A stretch of 64,000 bases of DNA from Prochlorococcus sp. AG-355-N18 (GCA_003278535.1 QCEG01000004.1:1-64000), one strand, 5' to 3'. Shown: positions 5,830 to 16,757, numbered from the stretch's first letter. The notes: a model not told the origin generated them from the letters alone. Translations and numbers: made by a program.

Positions 5830-6612
5830 ATGAAAATTTCAATCCTTTTAATTGAAGATGATCGTGATATGCGTGATTTGGTGGCCAGGCATTTAGAACA
5901 TTCTGGTTTTGAGGTCCAAAAAGCTGAAGATGGAATTAAAGGACAAGCATTAGCTCTTCAATATTCACCAGATTTAATTCTCTTAGATTTAATGCTACCA
6001 AGTGTCGATGGATTAACTTTATGCCAGCGACTTAGAAGAGATGAAAGAACATCAAATATACCAATTTTGATGATAACTGCATTAGGCGGACTTAAAGATA
6101 AAGTTACCGGTTTTAATTCTGGAGCAGACGATTATATTACTAAACCATTCGATCTAGAAGAATTATATGTACGCATAAAAGCTTTATTAAGAAGAACCAA
6201 TAGGGCACAACTAAATTCAAGTAACCAGCAAGAAATATTAAATTATGGTCCTTTAACTCTTGTTCCGGAAAGATTTGAAGCAATGTGGTTTGAATCTCCT
6301 GTTAGGTTAACGCACCTTGAATTTGAACTGCTTCATTGTCTTTTGCAGAGGCATGGTCAAACTGTATCACCATCATTAATACTTAAAGAGGTGTGGGGAT
6401 ATGAACCTGATGATGATATTGAGACAATAAGAGTTCATATAAGACACTTACGGACTAAACTTGAACCTGATCCACGCAAACCTATTTATATAAAAACTGT
6501 ATACGGTGCTGGATATTGTCTTGAGTTACCTATTGGTTCTCAAGTAGAAACTGCTAAGCAAGAGTTTATTCAAGCAAGAAATCCTGACTTGATAAATTCT
6601 GCAGTAGATTAA
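5830..6612 (+). CDS. rpaA: Response regulator RpaA
   Basis: An OmpR-type response regulator of 260 residues. The receiver domain (about 1-125) has the acidic pair at 10-11, the phosphoacceptor Asp at about 53 (LLLDLMLPS), and Lys in DDYITKPF. The C-terminal winged helix contains the hallmark [17 protein letters not shown] and [18 protein letters not shown], very close to cyanobacterial RpaA. RpaA is the clock output regulator, controlled by SasA and the Kai oscillator, and drives dusk gene expression; Prochlorococcus has a reduced KaiBC clock. The gene stands alone with a long upstream region. There is no obvious ribosome binding site, as is common in this genome. Confidence 0.93.
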   Translation: MKISILLIEDDRDMRDLVARHLEHSGFEVQKAEDGIKGQALALQYSPDLILLDLMLPSVDGLTLCQRLRRDERTSNIPILMITALGGLKDKVTGFNSGADDYITKPFDLEELYVRIKALLRRTNRAQLNSSNQQEILNYGPLTLVPERFEAMWFESPVRLTHLEFELLHCLLQRHGQTVSPSLILKEVWGYEPDDDIETIRVHIRHLRTKLEPDPRKPIYIKTVYGAGYCLELPIGSQVETAKQEFIQARNPDLINSAVD

Positions 6613-6614
6613 TC

Positions 6615-7577
6615 TCATATATCTTCCATTGAAATTTTTAAAAAAGTAATTTCCCATGCCACCCTTGGTTGAATGTTGTTTCTTAGGAGGTATTTTAGAT
6701 TTTCAAGTTTTTTAACTAAACCTACATTTTTTGTTTTTCTCCACCAAATAGTTTGAATTAAGTTAACTAAAAAAATCTGTTGAAAAATTTCTAATTTTTC
6801 AGATATTGATTTAGATATTTCTAATATTTCTTGACTATTTTTTATTGGAGAATCTAATTTTCTTATAATTTCATCTGAAAAATCACTCCAAATTTCAATA
6901 TTTTTCAATAATTGATTTGGCGATCCATTTGCAGAGTTTATTAGATCTTCAAATTTTAATTTTGTATTAATATTTAATTTAGAAGCATCTAGATATTCTC
7001 TCAAAATAGACTGTATTTGTTTACTTGAAAAAGATCGAAATCTGACGATTTGACACCTTGAGATGATCGTATCTAAAAGAAAGTTTAATTTAGATGTTAG
7101 TAAAATAAAAATGCCGTTACTAGGTTCTTCTAAGGTTTTTAAAAGGCAATTTGAGGCTGCTTCGTTTAAGAAGTGCGCATCAATAATTAAAACAATTTTT
7201 TTTTCTGAGTTTATTGATTTTTGACTAAGAAAATTTTTGATATTACGTATTTGCGCAATTTTAATAATCTCAGATCCACCTTTTATTGTTTTTTCAAGAT
7301 TAGAACTTCCTGAATTTTTTGTTACCAAAAGAGAATCAGGTTCAATAATTAAAAAATCAGGATGGTTATTGTTTGTAATTCTCTCTTCGACGTTATCGCT
7401 TGGTGAAGACTGTTTGAAAATCTCTTTTATAAATTGAAGAGCAGTTTGCTTTTTTCCTACTCCTTCAGCACCATAAAATATATAACCATTAGCAAATGAT
7501 TTCTTTTTAATTATGTTTATAAGATAGGAATTGACTTCTTCATTCAAGAAAAAATTATTTTTTTCAACCTCAATCAT
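6615..7577 (-). CDS. holB: DNA polymerase III, delta-prime subunit
   Basis: A 320-residue AAA+ clamp-loader subunit. [16 protein letters not shown] near residues 31-45 is a modified Walker A, HPDFLII and [21 protein letters not shown] give the Walker B region, and [14 protein letters not shown] with IISRCQ is the delta-prime signature including the SRC motif. It acts in loading the sliding clamp at the replication fork. The start overlaps the stop of tmk as ATGA, so the two are translationally coupled, a common tmk-holB pairing in bacteria. The C-terminal part is divergent and Ile/Lys-rich as usual for low-GC Prochlorococcus. Confidence 0.9.
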   Translation of the reverse strand: MIEVEKNNFFLNEEVNSYLINIIKKKSFANGYIFYGAEGVGKKQTALQFIKEIFKQSSPSDNVEERITNNNHPDFLIIEPDSLLVTKNSGSSNLEKTIKGGSEIIKIAQIRNIKNFLSQKSINSEKKIVLIIDAHFLNEAASNCLLKTLEEPSNGIFILLTSKLNFLLDTIISRCQIVRFRSFSSKQIQSILREYLDASKLNINTKLKFEDLINSANGSPNQLLKNIEIWSDFSDEIIRKLDSPIKNSQEILEISKSISEKLEIFQQIFLVNLIQTIWWRKTKNVGLVKKLENLKYLLRNNIQPRVAWEITFLKISMEDI

Positions 7578-8212
7578 TTGTTATTAGAAAAATTGTTTAT
7601 CAAAGTCTCTTTAATTTGATTAGAAATAGTTTTAATATTTTGTGAAGCAGATATTACCTTCCAGTTTTTTTGTTTGGCAATTAGCTTGAAACCCTCATTT
7701 ACTTTTTCTAAAAATCTAATACCTTCTGATTCTATTCTGTCTGGAATTTCATGTTTTCTTCGGAATATGCTCTCTTCTGGAGAAATTTCTAAGAGGAAAG
7801 TGATATCAGGAGATTCTCCTTGACACACAATAGATTCAATATTTTTAATTATTTCTAAATTTATATTTCTTCCATAACCTTGATAAGCTAGGGTGGAATC
7901 GGAAAATCTATCACTTATTACCCAATCATTGTTATTTAAAGCAGGTGAAATAATTTTGGAAACGTGTTCAGCTCTGTCCGCTGAATAAAGCAATAATTCC
8001 GCCAGAGATGAAGGCTTGTTGTTTTCATTATTATCAAGAATCAGTCCTCTAAGTTTTTTTCCTAATAGACTGCCTCCCGGTTCTCTAGTTGTGATTAATT
8101 TAGACCCTTTCTTTATTAGACCACTATTAGGCAGCCATTTAGATAGTTCATCTATTTGGGTAGTTTTACCACATCCATCAATACCCTCAATGACAATAAA
8201 TTTTCCTTTCAT
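7574..8212 (-). CDS. tmk: Thymidylate kinase
   Basis: A 212-residue dTMP kinase that makes dTDP for DNA synthesis. The P-loop [11 protein letters not shown] lies at residues 9-19, TTREPGG at about 43-49 is the substrate-binding arginine motif, and [18 protein letters not shown] the DR(Y/F) motif. Length is normal. The ATG directly follows the TAA of the P-type ATPase gene and its stop overlaps the holB start, so the three form one minus-strand unit. Confidence 0.95.
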   Translation of the reverse strand: MKGKFIVIEGIDGCGKTTQIDELSKWLPNSGLIKKGSKLITTREPGGSLLGKKLRGLILDNNENNKPSSLAELLLYSADRAEHVSKIISPALNNNDWVISDRFSDSTLAYQGYGRNINLEIIKNIESIVCQGESPDITFLLEISPEESIFRRKHEIPDRIESEGIRFLEKVNEGFKLIAKQKNWKVISASQNIKTISNQIKETLINNFSNNK

Positions 8213-10516
8213 TTAATCCAAAGATAAAGCATTAATTACAACCGTAATAGAGCTAATAGCCATCAATAATGCTGCTATTGAGGGAGTAAGAAGAATTCCG
8301 TATTTAGGGAATAAAATACCGGCAGCTAGAGGAATAGCTAGTAAGTTGTACCCAAAAGCCCATGTTAGATTTTGCTTTATTTTTCTTAAAGTTTTTTTTG
8401 AAAGATTTAAGGCGTAGGGTAATCCATTTAGTTGATCCCCCATCAATACTACATCTGCATTTGCCTTGGCAATTTGAGTACCTGATCCAACCGCAATTCC
8501 TAAGTCTGAGGAAGCTAAGGCTGGGACATCATTAATACCATCACCAATCATTGCTACTTTATTATTAATTTTTAATTTTTCTATAGTCTTTAGCTTCATT
8601 TCAGGAAGAAGATCCCACTTTACTTCTGTTTCTTTACAACCAATTTTTTTTGCTAAAGCTAAAACTGTTTGTTTCCTATCTCCACTTAAAATATTAATTT
8701 TAAATTTGTTTTCTCTTAAATTTTGAACTGTTTTAATTGAATCATCTCTGAGTAAATCTCCTAGGAAGATAAAGCCTAATAACTTATCTTTGATACTTAC
8801 TCCAATGATAGTGTTCGTTTTTGTCTCTTCATTTTCAATTACTTTTTTTGCATCACTATCAATAATTATTCCTTTACTGAGTAGCCATTCAATATTTCCA
8901 ATATTAATAAGTCCATTAATTGAATCTAGTTCTCCAGAAATACCTCGACCTGAATAAGTGAAAATTTTTTTTATTGGAAATAAACTTAAATTTTGTTTTT
9001 TTGCCTCTTGAATTAACGCATCTGCGATTGGATGTCTGCTTTCCTTTTCTAAACTGGCAGCTATTCTTAATAGAAATGAATGATCATCATTATTTTTATA
9101 ATCAACAATGAAAGGTTTACCTTTTGTTAAAGTACCAGTCTTGTCAAAAATAATGTGATTAATTTTTGAAGCCATTTCTATTTTATCCCCGCCTTTAAAT
9201 AAAACTCCTTTTTTTGCTGCTTTACCTGACGCTACAGTTATTACAGTTGGGGTGGCTAAACCTAGTGCACAAGGACAAGCTATTACTAAAACAGCAATTG
9301 ATAATTGAATGGCTAAACTAATGAAATTCTCAGCATTACTACCAAGCGAACTATGAAGTGTATGGGTTGAATGAGTGATGAATTGATGATTATTAATTAA
9401 TAAATCTGGCCAAATGTTTCTTGCCCCCTTCCACCAAAAGAAGAAGGTTAAAGTAGCAAAAATAAGTACAAAATAAGTAAATTTGCCTGCAATCTCATCA
9501 GCAATTCTTTGAATGCGGGGTTTTCTAGCGTTTACTGACTCAATAAGATTTACTAGTTTTGCAAGAGAAGAATCCCCTCCGACCTTTTGTACTTTAAGTT
9601 TAAGAGTTGAATTAAGATTTAAAGACCCACTAGATAGATTTCCCCCTTCTTTTATCTCGATAGGTTTGGATTCGCCAGTAATATGTGAAACATCTACATA
9701 TGAATTGCCTTGAGTAACAATGCAGTCAGCAGGGACTCTGTCTCCTGCTAAAACTTGAATCTCTTGATCAGGTCTTAAAGTGTTTACTCTTATTGATTTT
9801 ATCTTATTATCTTCTGTGAAGATATTTGCCATTTCAGGTTGAAGATCTAATAACTCTCCAATGGATGAACCAGTTTGGTATCTTGCTCTTTCCTCTAAAA
9901 AACGCCCAATCAATATAAATCCTAAGAGCATAACTGGTTCATTAAAAAAACAAGGAAAACCAGTGGCAGGAAATATTAAGGATAGAAGACTTGTTGTATA
10001 TGCGCTAGTTACTCCAAGAGCTACTAGAGAATCCATATCAGGACGGTTCTTAATAAATGATTTAAACCCATTAATAATTATTCCTCTGCCAGGAAATAAT
10101 AGAGCTAATGTTGCTAATGAAGCATGAAAAAATATATTACCTAATATAGGAAAATTCAGATATCTTCCTTCTGCTAGATGACCTAAACCTGAAAATAATA
10201 AAAGTAATAAAGCAAAAGTTAGTTTTTTCCATTGATTATTCCACTTCTTTTTTTTTTCTAATTCTGCCTTATTTATTTTTTTTGAAAAATCATTTATGTA
10301 AACCTTTGATGGAAAACCATTCTCTTTTAGATTTTTGAGGACTGTTTCTATTTCTATATGTTTCTGGGTAATTTCAAAATATGCGCTTTCAGTTAGCAAG
10401 TTAACAGAGACATTTTCAATACCATCAGAATTATTTAATATTTTTTCAACAGTACTAACACAACCTCCGCATTTCATTCCTGTAATGCTTAATTGAACGC
10501 TCTTCATATTTTTCAC
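8213..10516 (-). CDS. Copper-type heavy-metal P1B ATPase
   Basis: A 767-residue P-type ATPase. An N-terminal metal-binding domain has GMKCGGC at about residues 14-20; several membrane helices follow; the ion-binding helix reads ACPCALGLATP (about 415), and the phosphorylated Asp is at about 458 in DKTGTLTKG. HPIADAL is the family HP motif, and GDGINDVPAL the hinge. The CPC motif and GMxCxxC domain point to Cu(I) transport, as in CtaA/PacS that feed plastocyanin and cytochrome oxidase, though which of the two cannot be decided. Starts are GTG at 10516 or ATG at 10507; neither has a clear ribosome binding site. Confidence 0.92.
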   Translation of the reverse strand: MKNMKSVQLSITGMKCGGCVSTVEKILNNSDGIENVSVNLLTESAYFEITQKHIEIETVLKNLKENGFPSKVYINDFSKKINKAELEKKKKWNNQWKKLTFALLLLLFSGLGHLAEGRYLNFPILGNIFFHASLATLALLFPGRGIIINGFKSFIKNRPDMDSLVALGVTSAYTTSLLSLIFPATGFPCFFNEPVMLLGFILIGRFLEERARYQTGSSIGELLDLQPEMANIFTEDNKIKSIRVNTLRPDQEIQVLAGDRVPADCIVTQGNSYVDVSHITGESKPIEIKEGGNLSSGSLNLNSTLKLKVQKVGGDSSLAKLVNLIESVNARKPRIQRIADEIAGKFTYFVLIFATLTFFFWWKGARNIWPDLLINNHQFITHSTHTLHSSLGSNAENFISLAIQLSIAVLVIACPCALGLATPTVITVASGKAAKKGVLFKGGDKIEMASKINHIIFDKTGTLTKGKPFIVDYKNNDDHSFLLRIAASLEKESRHPIADALIQEAKKQNLSLFPIKKIFTYSGRGISGELDSINGLINIGNIEWLLSKGIIIDSDAKKVIENEETKTNTIIGVSIKDKLLGFIFLGDLLRDDSIKTVQNLRENKFKINILSGDRKQTVLALAKKIGCKETEVKWDLLPEMKLKTIEKLKINNKVAMIGDGINDVPALASSDLGIAVGSGTQIAKANADVVLMGDQLNGLPYALNLSKKTLRKIKQNLTWAFGYNLLAIPLAAGILFPKYGILLTPSIAALLMAISSITVVINALSLD

Positions 10517-10628
10517 GATAGGAGCAAATTAATGCTTAACTTTTTATTTAATTATAATAATAAATGTAGTAGATTTTTTAAATAGTTATTTTTTAAATTA
10601 CTATATTAATTTTATTAGATTTTGAGCA

Positions 10629-11150
10629 GTGCCTAGTAATCAAAACAGAGACAATTTTATTGATAAAGCTTTTACTGTAATTGCCGAATCCATTGTAAAA
10701 ATAATGCCTATCGCTGAGAAAGAAAAAAAGGCATATATTTATTATAGAGATGGCTTAGCTGCACAAAATAATGGGGATTATTCGGAAGCATTAGAGTATT
10801 ACAAAGAGAGCTTACTGCTTGAAGAAAATAAAATTGATAGGGGTGAGACTTTAAAAAATATGGCAATTATATATATGAGTAACGGTGAAGAGGATTTGTC
10901 TATTGAAACTTATGAAAAAGCATTAGTAGAAAATCCCAAACAGCCATCATGCTTGAAAAATATAGGTTTAATTTATGAAAAAAGGGGAAGATATGCTGAG
11001 CAAAATGGTGATTTAGATCAGAGAGATATTTGGTTTGATAAAGCTGCTGAAGTCTGGTCTAAAGCAGTGAGACTTTATCCAGGTGGGTATCTAGATATTG
11101 AGAATTGGTTGAAAAACTCAGGAAGAAGCTCAATTGATATGTATCTTTGA
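10629..11150 (+). CDS. ycf3: Photosystem I assembly protein Ycf3
   Basis: A 173-residue protein with three tetratricopeptide repeats (about 35-68, 72-105, 120-153), the form of the Ycf3 chaperone needed to assemble photosystem I. The opening [19 protein letters not shown] and the end [19 protein letters not shown] match the family. Translation must start at GTG 10629, which is where the family N-terminus begins; no ATG is available nearby. It converges on radA, overlapping it by 21 bases. Confidence 0.95.
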   Translation: MPSNQNRDNFIDKAFTVIAESIVKIMPIAEKEKKAYIYYRDGLAAQNNGDYSEALEYYKESLLLEENKIDRGETLKNMAIIYMSNGEEDLSIETYEKALVENPKQPSCLKNIGLIYEKRGRYAEQNGDLDQRDIWFDKAAEVWSKAVRLYPGGYLDIENWLKNSGRSSIDMYL

Positions 11151-12515
11151 TTTTGATTTCGATAAAGAATAATCAAAAGCTTCTTTTATGTTTGATATCT
11201 CTTTGATATTTATTAAATTTTGAAAATTATCATTTAGTTCCTCCTCTAGTTTTGGCACTATTATATTTTTGATCCCTAGTCTTACAGCTTCTTCTATCTT
11301 TGTCCGAAGATTATTCGATTTTCTAACTTGACCACTCAAACCTAATTCCCCAATAAATGAGCTACTTGGCAAAGGAGGAATATTTTTCAAACTTGATAAA
11401 ATTGATATTGCTACACCTAAGTCAGATGATGGATCATTAATCTCAAAACCCCCACCAGTAGCAATATAACAATCAAACTCAGATAATTTTATCCCTACAT
11501 GTTTTTCAATAACAGCTAGAATTTGATGCAATCTATTTATGCTTATTCCAGTTGTAGTACGTCTTGGGTTACTGTAGAAAGTTTTATTTACTAGTGCCTG
11601 TATATCAACTGCTAATGGTCGAGAGCCTTCATTTGTAATCGTAGTCGTTACACCTGAAATGTTTTCTTTATTTGTAAAAATTGAACTTGGGTTTTTTATC
11701 TCTCGTAAACCTTTTTCGAGCATTTCAAAAATGCCAATCTCGAAGGTCGATCCAAATCGATTTTTTATACTTCTTAGTAATCTATGTGAAGAAATATTAT
11801 CTCCTTCAAAGTTTATGACTGTATCAACTAAATGCTCTAGAGTTTTAGGGCCAGCTAAAGCACCATCTTTGGTAACATGACCAATTATTAGAAGAGCTAT
11901 ATTATTATTTTTGGCAAGATTTTGTAATTCAGATGAACATTCTCTAACTTGAGAAACCGATCCTGGAGAACTTTGCATTTCATGATTATGGATGGCTTGA
12001 ATACTATCAATAATTGCGAAACTTGGATTTACACGTTTGATCTCTTCAGTAATTAGGGATAAATTGGTTTCTGCAAAAATTTGCAAATCTATACTGTTTT
12101 GATTTAATCTTTCCCATCTAATTTTTACTTGTTCTAGAGATTCTTCTGCAGTTATATATAAAACTTTCTCATTAAGAGATATTTTTCCTGCTGATTGAAG
12201 AACTATTGTGCTTTTACCTATACCTGGTTCTCCTCCTAGTAATACAACAGATCCAGGTACTATTCCACCTCCAAGCACTCGATCAAATTCTCTAAAACCA
12301 CTTGTAAATCTTGATATTTTTTTTGATGAAATCTCGTTAAACGGTATAGATTTTTTATTATCTTTTATATTTTTTATTTCTTGATATTTAGATCTCTTAC
12401 TTTTTATTTCTTCAACAATGGAATTCCATGAGTTGCAATTTAGGCATCTACCAAAGTATTGAGAAGTTTCAGATCCGCAATTCTGACAAATAAAAGTCGA
12501 TAATTTGCTAGACAT
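11130..12515 (-). CDS. radA: DNA repair protein RadA
   Basis: A 461-residue RecA-like repair protein that promotes branch migration in recombination. An N-terminal zinc finger has Cys at 10, 13, 24 and 27; the ATPase core has the Walker [11 protein letters not shown]; the RadA-specific KNRFG motif is present in [13 protein letters not shown]; and the C-terminal Lon-like domain includes the segment [11 protein letters not shown]. Length is normal. It is transcribed toward ycf3 and away from rpaB, sharing a 107-base upstream region with rpaB. Confidence 0.95.
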   Translation of the reverse strand: MSSKLSTFICQNCGSETSQYFGRCLNCNSWNSIVEEIKSKRSKYQEIKNIKDNKKSIPFNEISSKKISRFTSGFREFDRVLGGGIVPGSVVLLGGEPGIGKSTIVLQSAGKISLNEKVLYITAEESLEQVKIRWERLNQNSIDLQIFAETNLSLITEEIKRVNPSFAIIDSIQAIHNHEMQSSPGSVSQVRECSSELQNLAKNNNIALLIIGHVTKDGALAGPKTLEHLVDTVINFEGDNISSHRLLRSIKNRFGSTFEIGIFEMLEKGLREIKNPSSIFTNKENISGVTTTITNEGSRPLAVDIQALVNKTFYSNPRRTTTGISINRLHQILAVIEKHVGIKLSEFDCYIATGGGFEINDPSSDLGVAISILSSLKNIPPLPSSSFIGELGLSGQVRKSNNLRTKIEEAVRLGIKNIIVPKLEEELNDNFQNLINIKEISNIKEAFDYSLSKSKSKIHIN

Positions 12516-12622
12516 TAAGTTTCTGAATGAAGTAATGGAACTAGAATGTTTGGGATATTGCCCCTCTACAAGTTAGATTAGGTTAATAATAAATTCTCTT
12601 ACTGATTAGCTAATAGAAACAA

Positions 12623-13369
12623 ATGGCTCTATCTAGTCAAACTAAAGAAACTATACTGGTCGCAGATGACGAGGCAAGTATTAGAAGAATTTTGGAGACA
12701 CGTCTCTCCATGATTGGCTACAAAGTTGTAACTGCAAGTGATGGTAAAGAGGCACTAAAGTTATTTAAGGATTATGAACCTGATTTAGTAGTTCTTGACG
12801 TCATGATGCCAAAGTTAGATGGTTATGGAGTTTGTCAAGAATTACGGAAAGATTCTGATGTCCCAATTGTTATGTTAACTGCATTAGGAGATGTTGCAGA
12901 TAGGATAACAGGTTTAGAATTAGGAGCTGATGATTATGTAGTAAAACCATTTAGCCCAAAGGAGTTAGAAGCTAGAATTAGGTGCGTACTCAGAAGAATC
13001 GACAAAGAACAAATTCCTGGAATGCCTAATTCAGGATTAATTCTGGTTACGGATATAAAAATTGATACAAATCGAAGACAAGTTTTTAAAAGTGATGAGA
13101 GAATTAGATTAACTGGAATGGAATTTAGTCTTTTAGAGCTTCTGGTCAGTAGGTCAGGTGAGCCATTTAGTAGAGGAGAGATTTTGAAGGAAGTATGGGG
13201 ATATACCCCCGAGAGACATGTAGATACAAGAGTCGTGGACGTTCACATATCAAGATTAAGATCAAAACTGGAGGCTGATCCTGCAAATCCTGAATTAATT
13301 TTGACAGCAAGGGGTACCGGATATCTTTTCCAAAGGATTGTCGATATTGCTCCTTTTGATGGTAAATAA
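12623..13369 (+). CDS. rpaB: Response regulator RpaB
   Basis: A 248-residue OmpR-family regulator, very close to cyanobacterial RpaB. The receiver has DDE at 15-17, phosphoacceptor Asp at about 59 (VVLDVMMPKLDGYG) and Lys in DDYVVKPFSPKELEAR; the DNA-binding domain has RLTGMEFSLLELLV and the segment VWGYTPERHVDTRVVDVHIS. RpaB, with the kinase NblS, controls high-light and photosystem genes through HLR1 sites. It is essential in model cyanobacteria. The stop codon directly abuts the plsX ATG, so the two probably share a transcript. Confidence 0.95.
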   Translation: MALSSQTKETILVADDEASIRRILETRLSMIGYKVVTASDGKEALKLFKDYEPDLVVLDVMMPKLDGYGVCQELRKDSDVPIVMLTALGDVADRITGLELGADDYVVKPFSPKELEARIRCVLRRIDKEQIPGMPNSGLILVTDIKIDTNRRQVFKSDERIRLTGMEFSLLELLVSRSGEPFSRGEILKEVWGYTPERHVDTRVVDVHISRLRSKLEADPANPELILTARGTGYLFQRIVDIAPFDGK

Positions 13370-14776
13370 ATGGGAAAAAAAACAGCACAAAAAATTAATA
13401 AGTCCAGAGCTATTAGAAGATTAGTTATTTGGTACAAAAGAAATTCGGCTGTGACTTCTATAGTTGATACTGCTGCAAGTTCTGCGGCCACGGCTAGTAA
13501 TGTTGCGGGTAATATGGTCTCTGGTGCTGGATCAGTAGTAACCACAGCTAGTAATGTTGCAGGTAATGTTGCAGGTAATGTAGTTTCAAGTGCCGAATCT
13601 GTCGTTAATACTGCTAGTAGTGTAGTTTCAAATGCTAGTTCAATAGCTAAAAATACACTACAGCCATTAGTTTTTGACCCATTAAAAAGATTACAAAATA
13701 ACGATAATATTTTAGATAGGGTGGAGGAATCTCAACCTAAAAGAATTTGGATCGCAGTTGATGGGATGGGTGGAGATTATGCTCCTGGTCCAATTCTTGA
13801 GGGTTGCCTTGAAGCAATAAGTAGATTTCCAATAAATATAAAGTTTGTCGGCAAAATTGAAAAAGTTAAAGATGCAGCAGAAAAAACTGGTTTAACAGAA
13901 TTATTAGAAAATGAAATAGATAATAATCGTTTTGAATTAATTGATAGTGGAGAACCTATTGGGATGAATGAAGAAGCTACCGCAGTTAGAAAAAAGAAAA
14001 ATGCAAGTATAAACGTTGCAATGGATTTAGTAAGAAATAATAAAGCTGAAGCTGTCTACTCAGCAGGTAATTCAGGCGCCATGATGGCTTCTGCCATATT
14101 TAGAATTGGGAGATTAAAAGGCATTGAGAGACCAGCTATAGGAGCATTGTTTCCAACAAGGGATCAAACTCGCCCGGTTTTAGTTTTAGATGTCGGTGCA
14201 AATACTGATTGTAAGCCATCTTATCTGCATCAATTTGCTCTTCTAGGTAATATTTATGCAAAAGATGTCCTACAAGTTCAAAAACCAAAAATTGGCCTTT
14301 TAAATATTGGAGAAGAAGAATGTAAAGGTAATGATTTATCACTAAAAACATTTGAATTATTATCTTCTGAAAAGAGTTTTGATTTTGGAGGTAATTGTGA
14401 AGGGCGAGATGTATTATCAGGTAGTTTCGACGTAATAGTCTGTGATGGATTTACTGGAAATATATTATTGAAATTTCTTGAATCTGTGGGAGGAGTTTTA
14501 TTAGATATTTTGAGATCTGAGCTGCCACGTGGAAGGCGAGGAAAAGTTGGTTCAGCTTTTTTAAAAAGTAATCTACTTAGAATTAAAAAAAGGTTAGATC
14601 ATGCTGAACATGGAGGAGCTTTATTACTAGGGGTGAATGGTATTTGCGTTATTGGTCATGGAAGTAGCAAATCTTTATCAGTAGTTAGTGCTCTTCGCTT
14701 GGCTCACTCTGCCGTGAATCATGGCGTTATGGACAATTTAAACCAACTGCAAAAGCTTCAAGTTTTAAATTCATAA
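13370..14776 (+). CDS. plsX: Phosphate acyltransferase PlsX with repetitive N-terminal extension
   Basis: PlsX makes acyl-phosphate from acyl-ACP, the first step of phosphatidic acid synthesis with PlsY. The enzyme domain starts near residue 125 (RIWIAVDGMGGDYAPGP) and is of normal length, with VLDVGANTDCK and CDGFTGNILLK recognisable. In front is an extra segment of about 124 residues: a basic start, then a Val/Ala/Ser/Asn-rich stretch with repeats of TASNVAGN (41-48, 59-66) and VAGN, likely one long amphipathic helix. The start is fixed by the ATG directly after the rpaB stop. fabH, fabD and plsC follow, forming a lipid cluster. Confidence 0.93.
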   Translation: MGKKTAQKINKSRAIRRLVIWYKRNSAVTSIVDTAASSAATASNVAGNMVSGAGSVVTTASNVAGNVAGNVVSSAESVVNTASSVVSNASSIAKNTLQPLVFDPLKRLQNNDNILDRVEESQPKRIWIAVDGMGGDYAPGPILEGCLEAISRFPINIKFVGKIEKVKDAAEKTGLTELLENEIDNNRFELIDSGEPIGMNEEATAVRKKKNASINVAMDLVRNNKAEAVYSAGNSGAMMASAIFRIGRLKGIERPAIGALFPTRDQTRPVLVLDVGANTDCKPSYLHQFALLGNIYAKDVLQVQKPKIGLLNIGEEECKGNDLSLKTFELLSSEKSFDFGGNCEGRDVLSGSFDVIVCDGFTGNILLKFLESVGGVLLDILRSELPRGRRGKVGSAFLKSNLLRIKKRLDHAEHGGALLLGVNGICVIGHGSSKSLSVVSALRLAHSAVNHGVMDNLNQLQKLQVLNS

Positions 14777-14829
14777 AACATATTGAGTCTAATTTATGTT
14801 TGACTAATATAAGTAACTAAAAAATTCTT

Positions 14830-15837
14830 TTGGAAGGAATAAATTTTAATCAGATTGGAGTGTCATTCAAGGGAAGCGGAAGTTATGTACCTGATCAAAT
14901 CCTAACCAATCAAAATATTAGTCAAAAGGTTGATACAAACAATGAATGGATACAATCTAGAACTGGCATTTCTGAGAGAAGAATCTCTAGCGTAGAAGAT
15001 GATGTTACTGAGATGGGTTATAAGGCTGCCCTAACTGCTATAGAAATGGCTAATTGGGATATTAAAACGATTGATTTGATTGTTTTAGCTACTTCTACTC
15101 CGCATGATTTATTTGGATCAGCCCCATCCATTCAAGCTAAATTAGGGGCAGTTAATGCTGTAGCTTTCGATTTAACTGCAGCTTGTAGTGGTTTTTTATT
15201 TGCCTTAATAACAGCCTCACAATTTTTAAAAGGGGGTAGTTTTAAAAGGGCTATTGTTATTGGAGCAGATCAATTATCAAGTTTTGTTGATTGGAACGAT
15301 AGAAGAAGTTGTATTCTCTTTGGAGATGGTGCTGGTGCATTAGCAATTGAAGCCACAAATGAATTTGATAATTTTATAGGTTTTGATATGAGAACTGATG
15401 GGGAAAGGGGTTCTTTTCTTAATCTTCCATCAAAAAAGAATAAGGATTCAATAGTTGATGAAATTGACTTTTTAAGTGGAGGTTTTTCTCCAATTCAGAT
15501 GAATGGTCAGGAAGTTTATAAATTCGCAGTTAAAGAAGTCCCCCTAATTCTTGAAAAGTTGTTTAAAAAAATGAAATATAATTCTGATCAAGTTGATTGG
15601 CTCCTGCTGCATCAAGCTAATCAAAGAATATTGGATTCTGTAGGAGAGAGGTTAAAAATTCCCAGAGAAAAGATCCTAAGTAATTTAAAAAAATATGGCA
15701 ATACGTCAGCAGCAACAATTCCACTAATGATGGATGAGGCTGTAAGAGATTATAGAATTAAACAAAATGATATTATTGCCACAAGTGGTTTCGGTGCTGG
15801 GTTAAGTTGGGGAGCAGCCCTAATTAAATGGGGTTAA
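14830..15837 (+). CDS. fabH: 3-oxoacyl-ACP synthase III
   Basis: FabH condenses acetyl-CoA with malonyl-ACP to start fatty acid synthesis. The catalytic Cys is at about 119 in TAACSGF, His in LLHQANQRILDSV and Asn in YGNTSAATIP, and the end GFGAGLSWGAALIKWG is typical. 335 residues from a TTG start at 14830; the frame has no closer ATG before the conserved SGSYVPDQ segment, and GTG at 14860 is an alternative. It lies between plsX and fabD. Confidence 0.93.
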   Translation: MEGINFNQIGVSFKGSGSYVPDQILTNQNISQKVDTNNEWIQSRTGISERRISSVEDDVTEMGYKAALTAIEMANWDIKTIDLIVLATSTPHDLFGSAPSIQAKLGAVNAVAFDLTAACSGFLFALITASQFLKGGSFKRAIVIGADQLSSFVDWNDRRSCILFGDGAGALAIEATNEFDNFIGFDMRTDGERGSFLNLPSKKNKDSIVDEIDFLSGGFSPIQMNGQEVYKFAVKEVPLILEKLFKKMKYNSDQVDWLLLHQANQRILDSVGERLKIPREKILSNLKKYGNTSAATIPLMMDEAVRDYRIKQNDIIATSGFGAGLSWGAALIKWG

Positions 15838-15855
15838 AAACAAAATAGGATTATT

Positions 15856-16752
15856 ATGACAGTTGCATGGGTATTCCCTGGACAGGGTTCGCAAAAAATT
15901 GGAATGGCAAAACAAATTGAAAATTTGCCGAACACAAAAGAGAGGTTTACTTATGCTTCTGAAATATTTGCGAGAAATTTATTTGAAATTTGCGAGTTAA
16001 ATTCTGATCCAACAAATCCTCTTAGTGATTTGAATAATACAAGAAATACACAAATCTGTCTTTTTTTGGTTGAATCAATTTTATTAGATGCCTTAAAAGA
16101 AAATGGTTTTAAACCAACTTATGTTGCTGGGCACAGTCTGGGAGAAATAACTGCATTATATTGTGCGGATGTTTTTTCATTCGAAGATTGTGTTTCTCTT
16201 ATAAAAGAGAGGTCTCAATTAATGGTCAATGCTGGTAAAGGATCTATGGCAGCAGTAATTGGTTTTGATAGAAATCAACTTGATTTATTAGTGCAAAAAA
16301 TTGATGATATTGTTATAGCTAATGATAATAGCTCTTCCCAAGTTGTCTTATCAGGATCTACTGAAGCCTTAGATAATTTATCGAAAGAAATTGCTTGTAA
16401 AAGATTCTTGAAATTAAATGTTTCAGGAGCATTTCATTCGCCATTTATGAATGAACCTTCATCAAAATTTTGTGAGTATTTAAAAAAGATTAAATTTAAC
16501 AATCCCTCTTTCCCTGTAATAAGTAATTATGTACCTTCACTGTGTAGCGATCCAAACGAGCTTAAAATTAGATTAGAAAAGCAAATGTGTAATGGAGTGA
16601 GGTGGCGAGAAACTATGGATTTAATGGCAAAAGATAGTGATCTTCATATTGTCGAAATTGGCCCTTCTAATGTACTAAGCGGTTTGGGGAAAAGACATCT
16701 TAAAGATGTAAAAATTTCTCAAGTTTCATCTTCTGATCAAATATCTTATTAA
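15856..16752 (+). CDS. fabD: Malonyl-CoA:ACP transacylase
   Basis: A 298-residue malonyl transferase. VFPGQGSQKIGM at the N-terminus and the nucleophile elbow GHSLGE with Ser at about 94 are diagnostic; the catalytic His lies in SGAFHSPFM. It loads malonate onto ACP for FabH and the elongation enzymes encoded elsewhere. It begins 18 bases after fabH and is followed by plsC after 5 bases, so co-transcription is likely. Confidence 0.95.
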   Translation: MTVAWVFPGQGSQKIGMAKQIENLPNTKERFTYASEIFARNLFEICELNSDPTNPLSDLNNTRNTQICLFLVESILLDALKENGFKPTYVAGHSLGEITALYCADVFSFEDCVSLIKERSQLMVNAGKGSMAAVIGFDRNQLDLLVQKIDDIVIANDNSSSQVVLSGSTEALDNLSKEIACKRFLKLNVSGAFHSPFMNEPSSKFCEYLKKIKFNNPSFPVISNYVPSLCSDPNELKIRLEKQMCNGVRWRETMDLMAKDSDLHIVEIGPSNVLSGLGKRHLKDVKISQVSSSDQISY

Positions 16753-16757
16753 TTTGT

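Noticed and set aside
9861-10127. 88-codon plus-strand frame inside the P-type ATPase
   Set aside because: Shadow of the ATPase gene, which has full motif support.
13167-13545. Minus-strand frames of 73 and 100 codons over rpaB/plsX
   Set aside because: Opposite-strand shadows of two well-supported genes.
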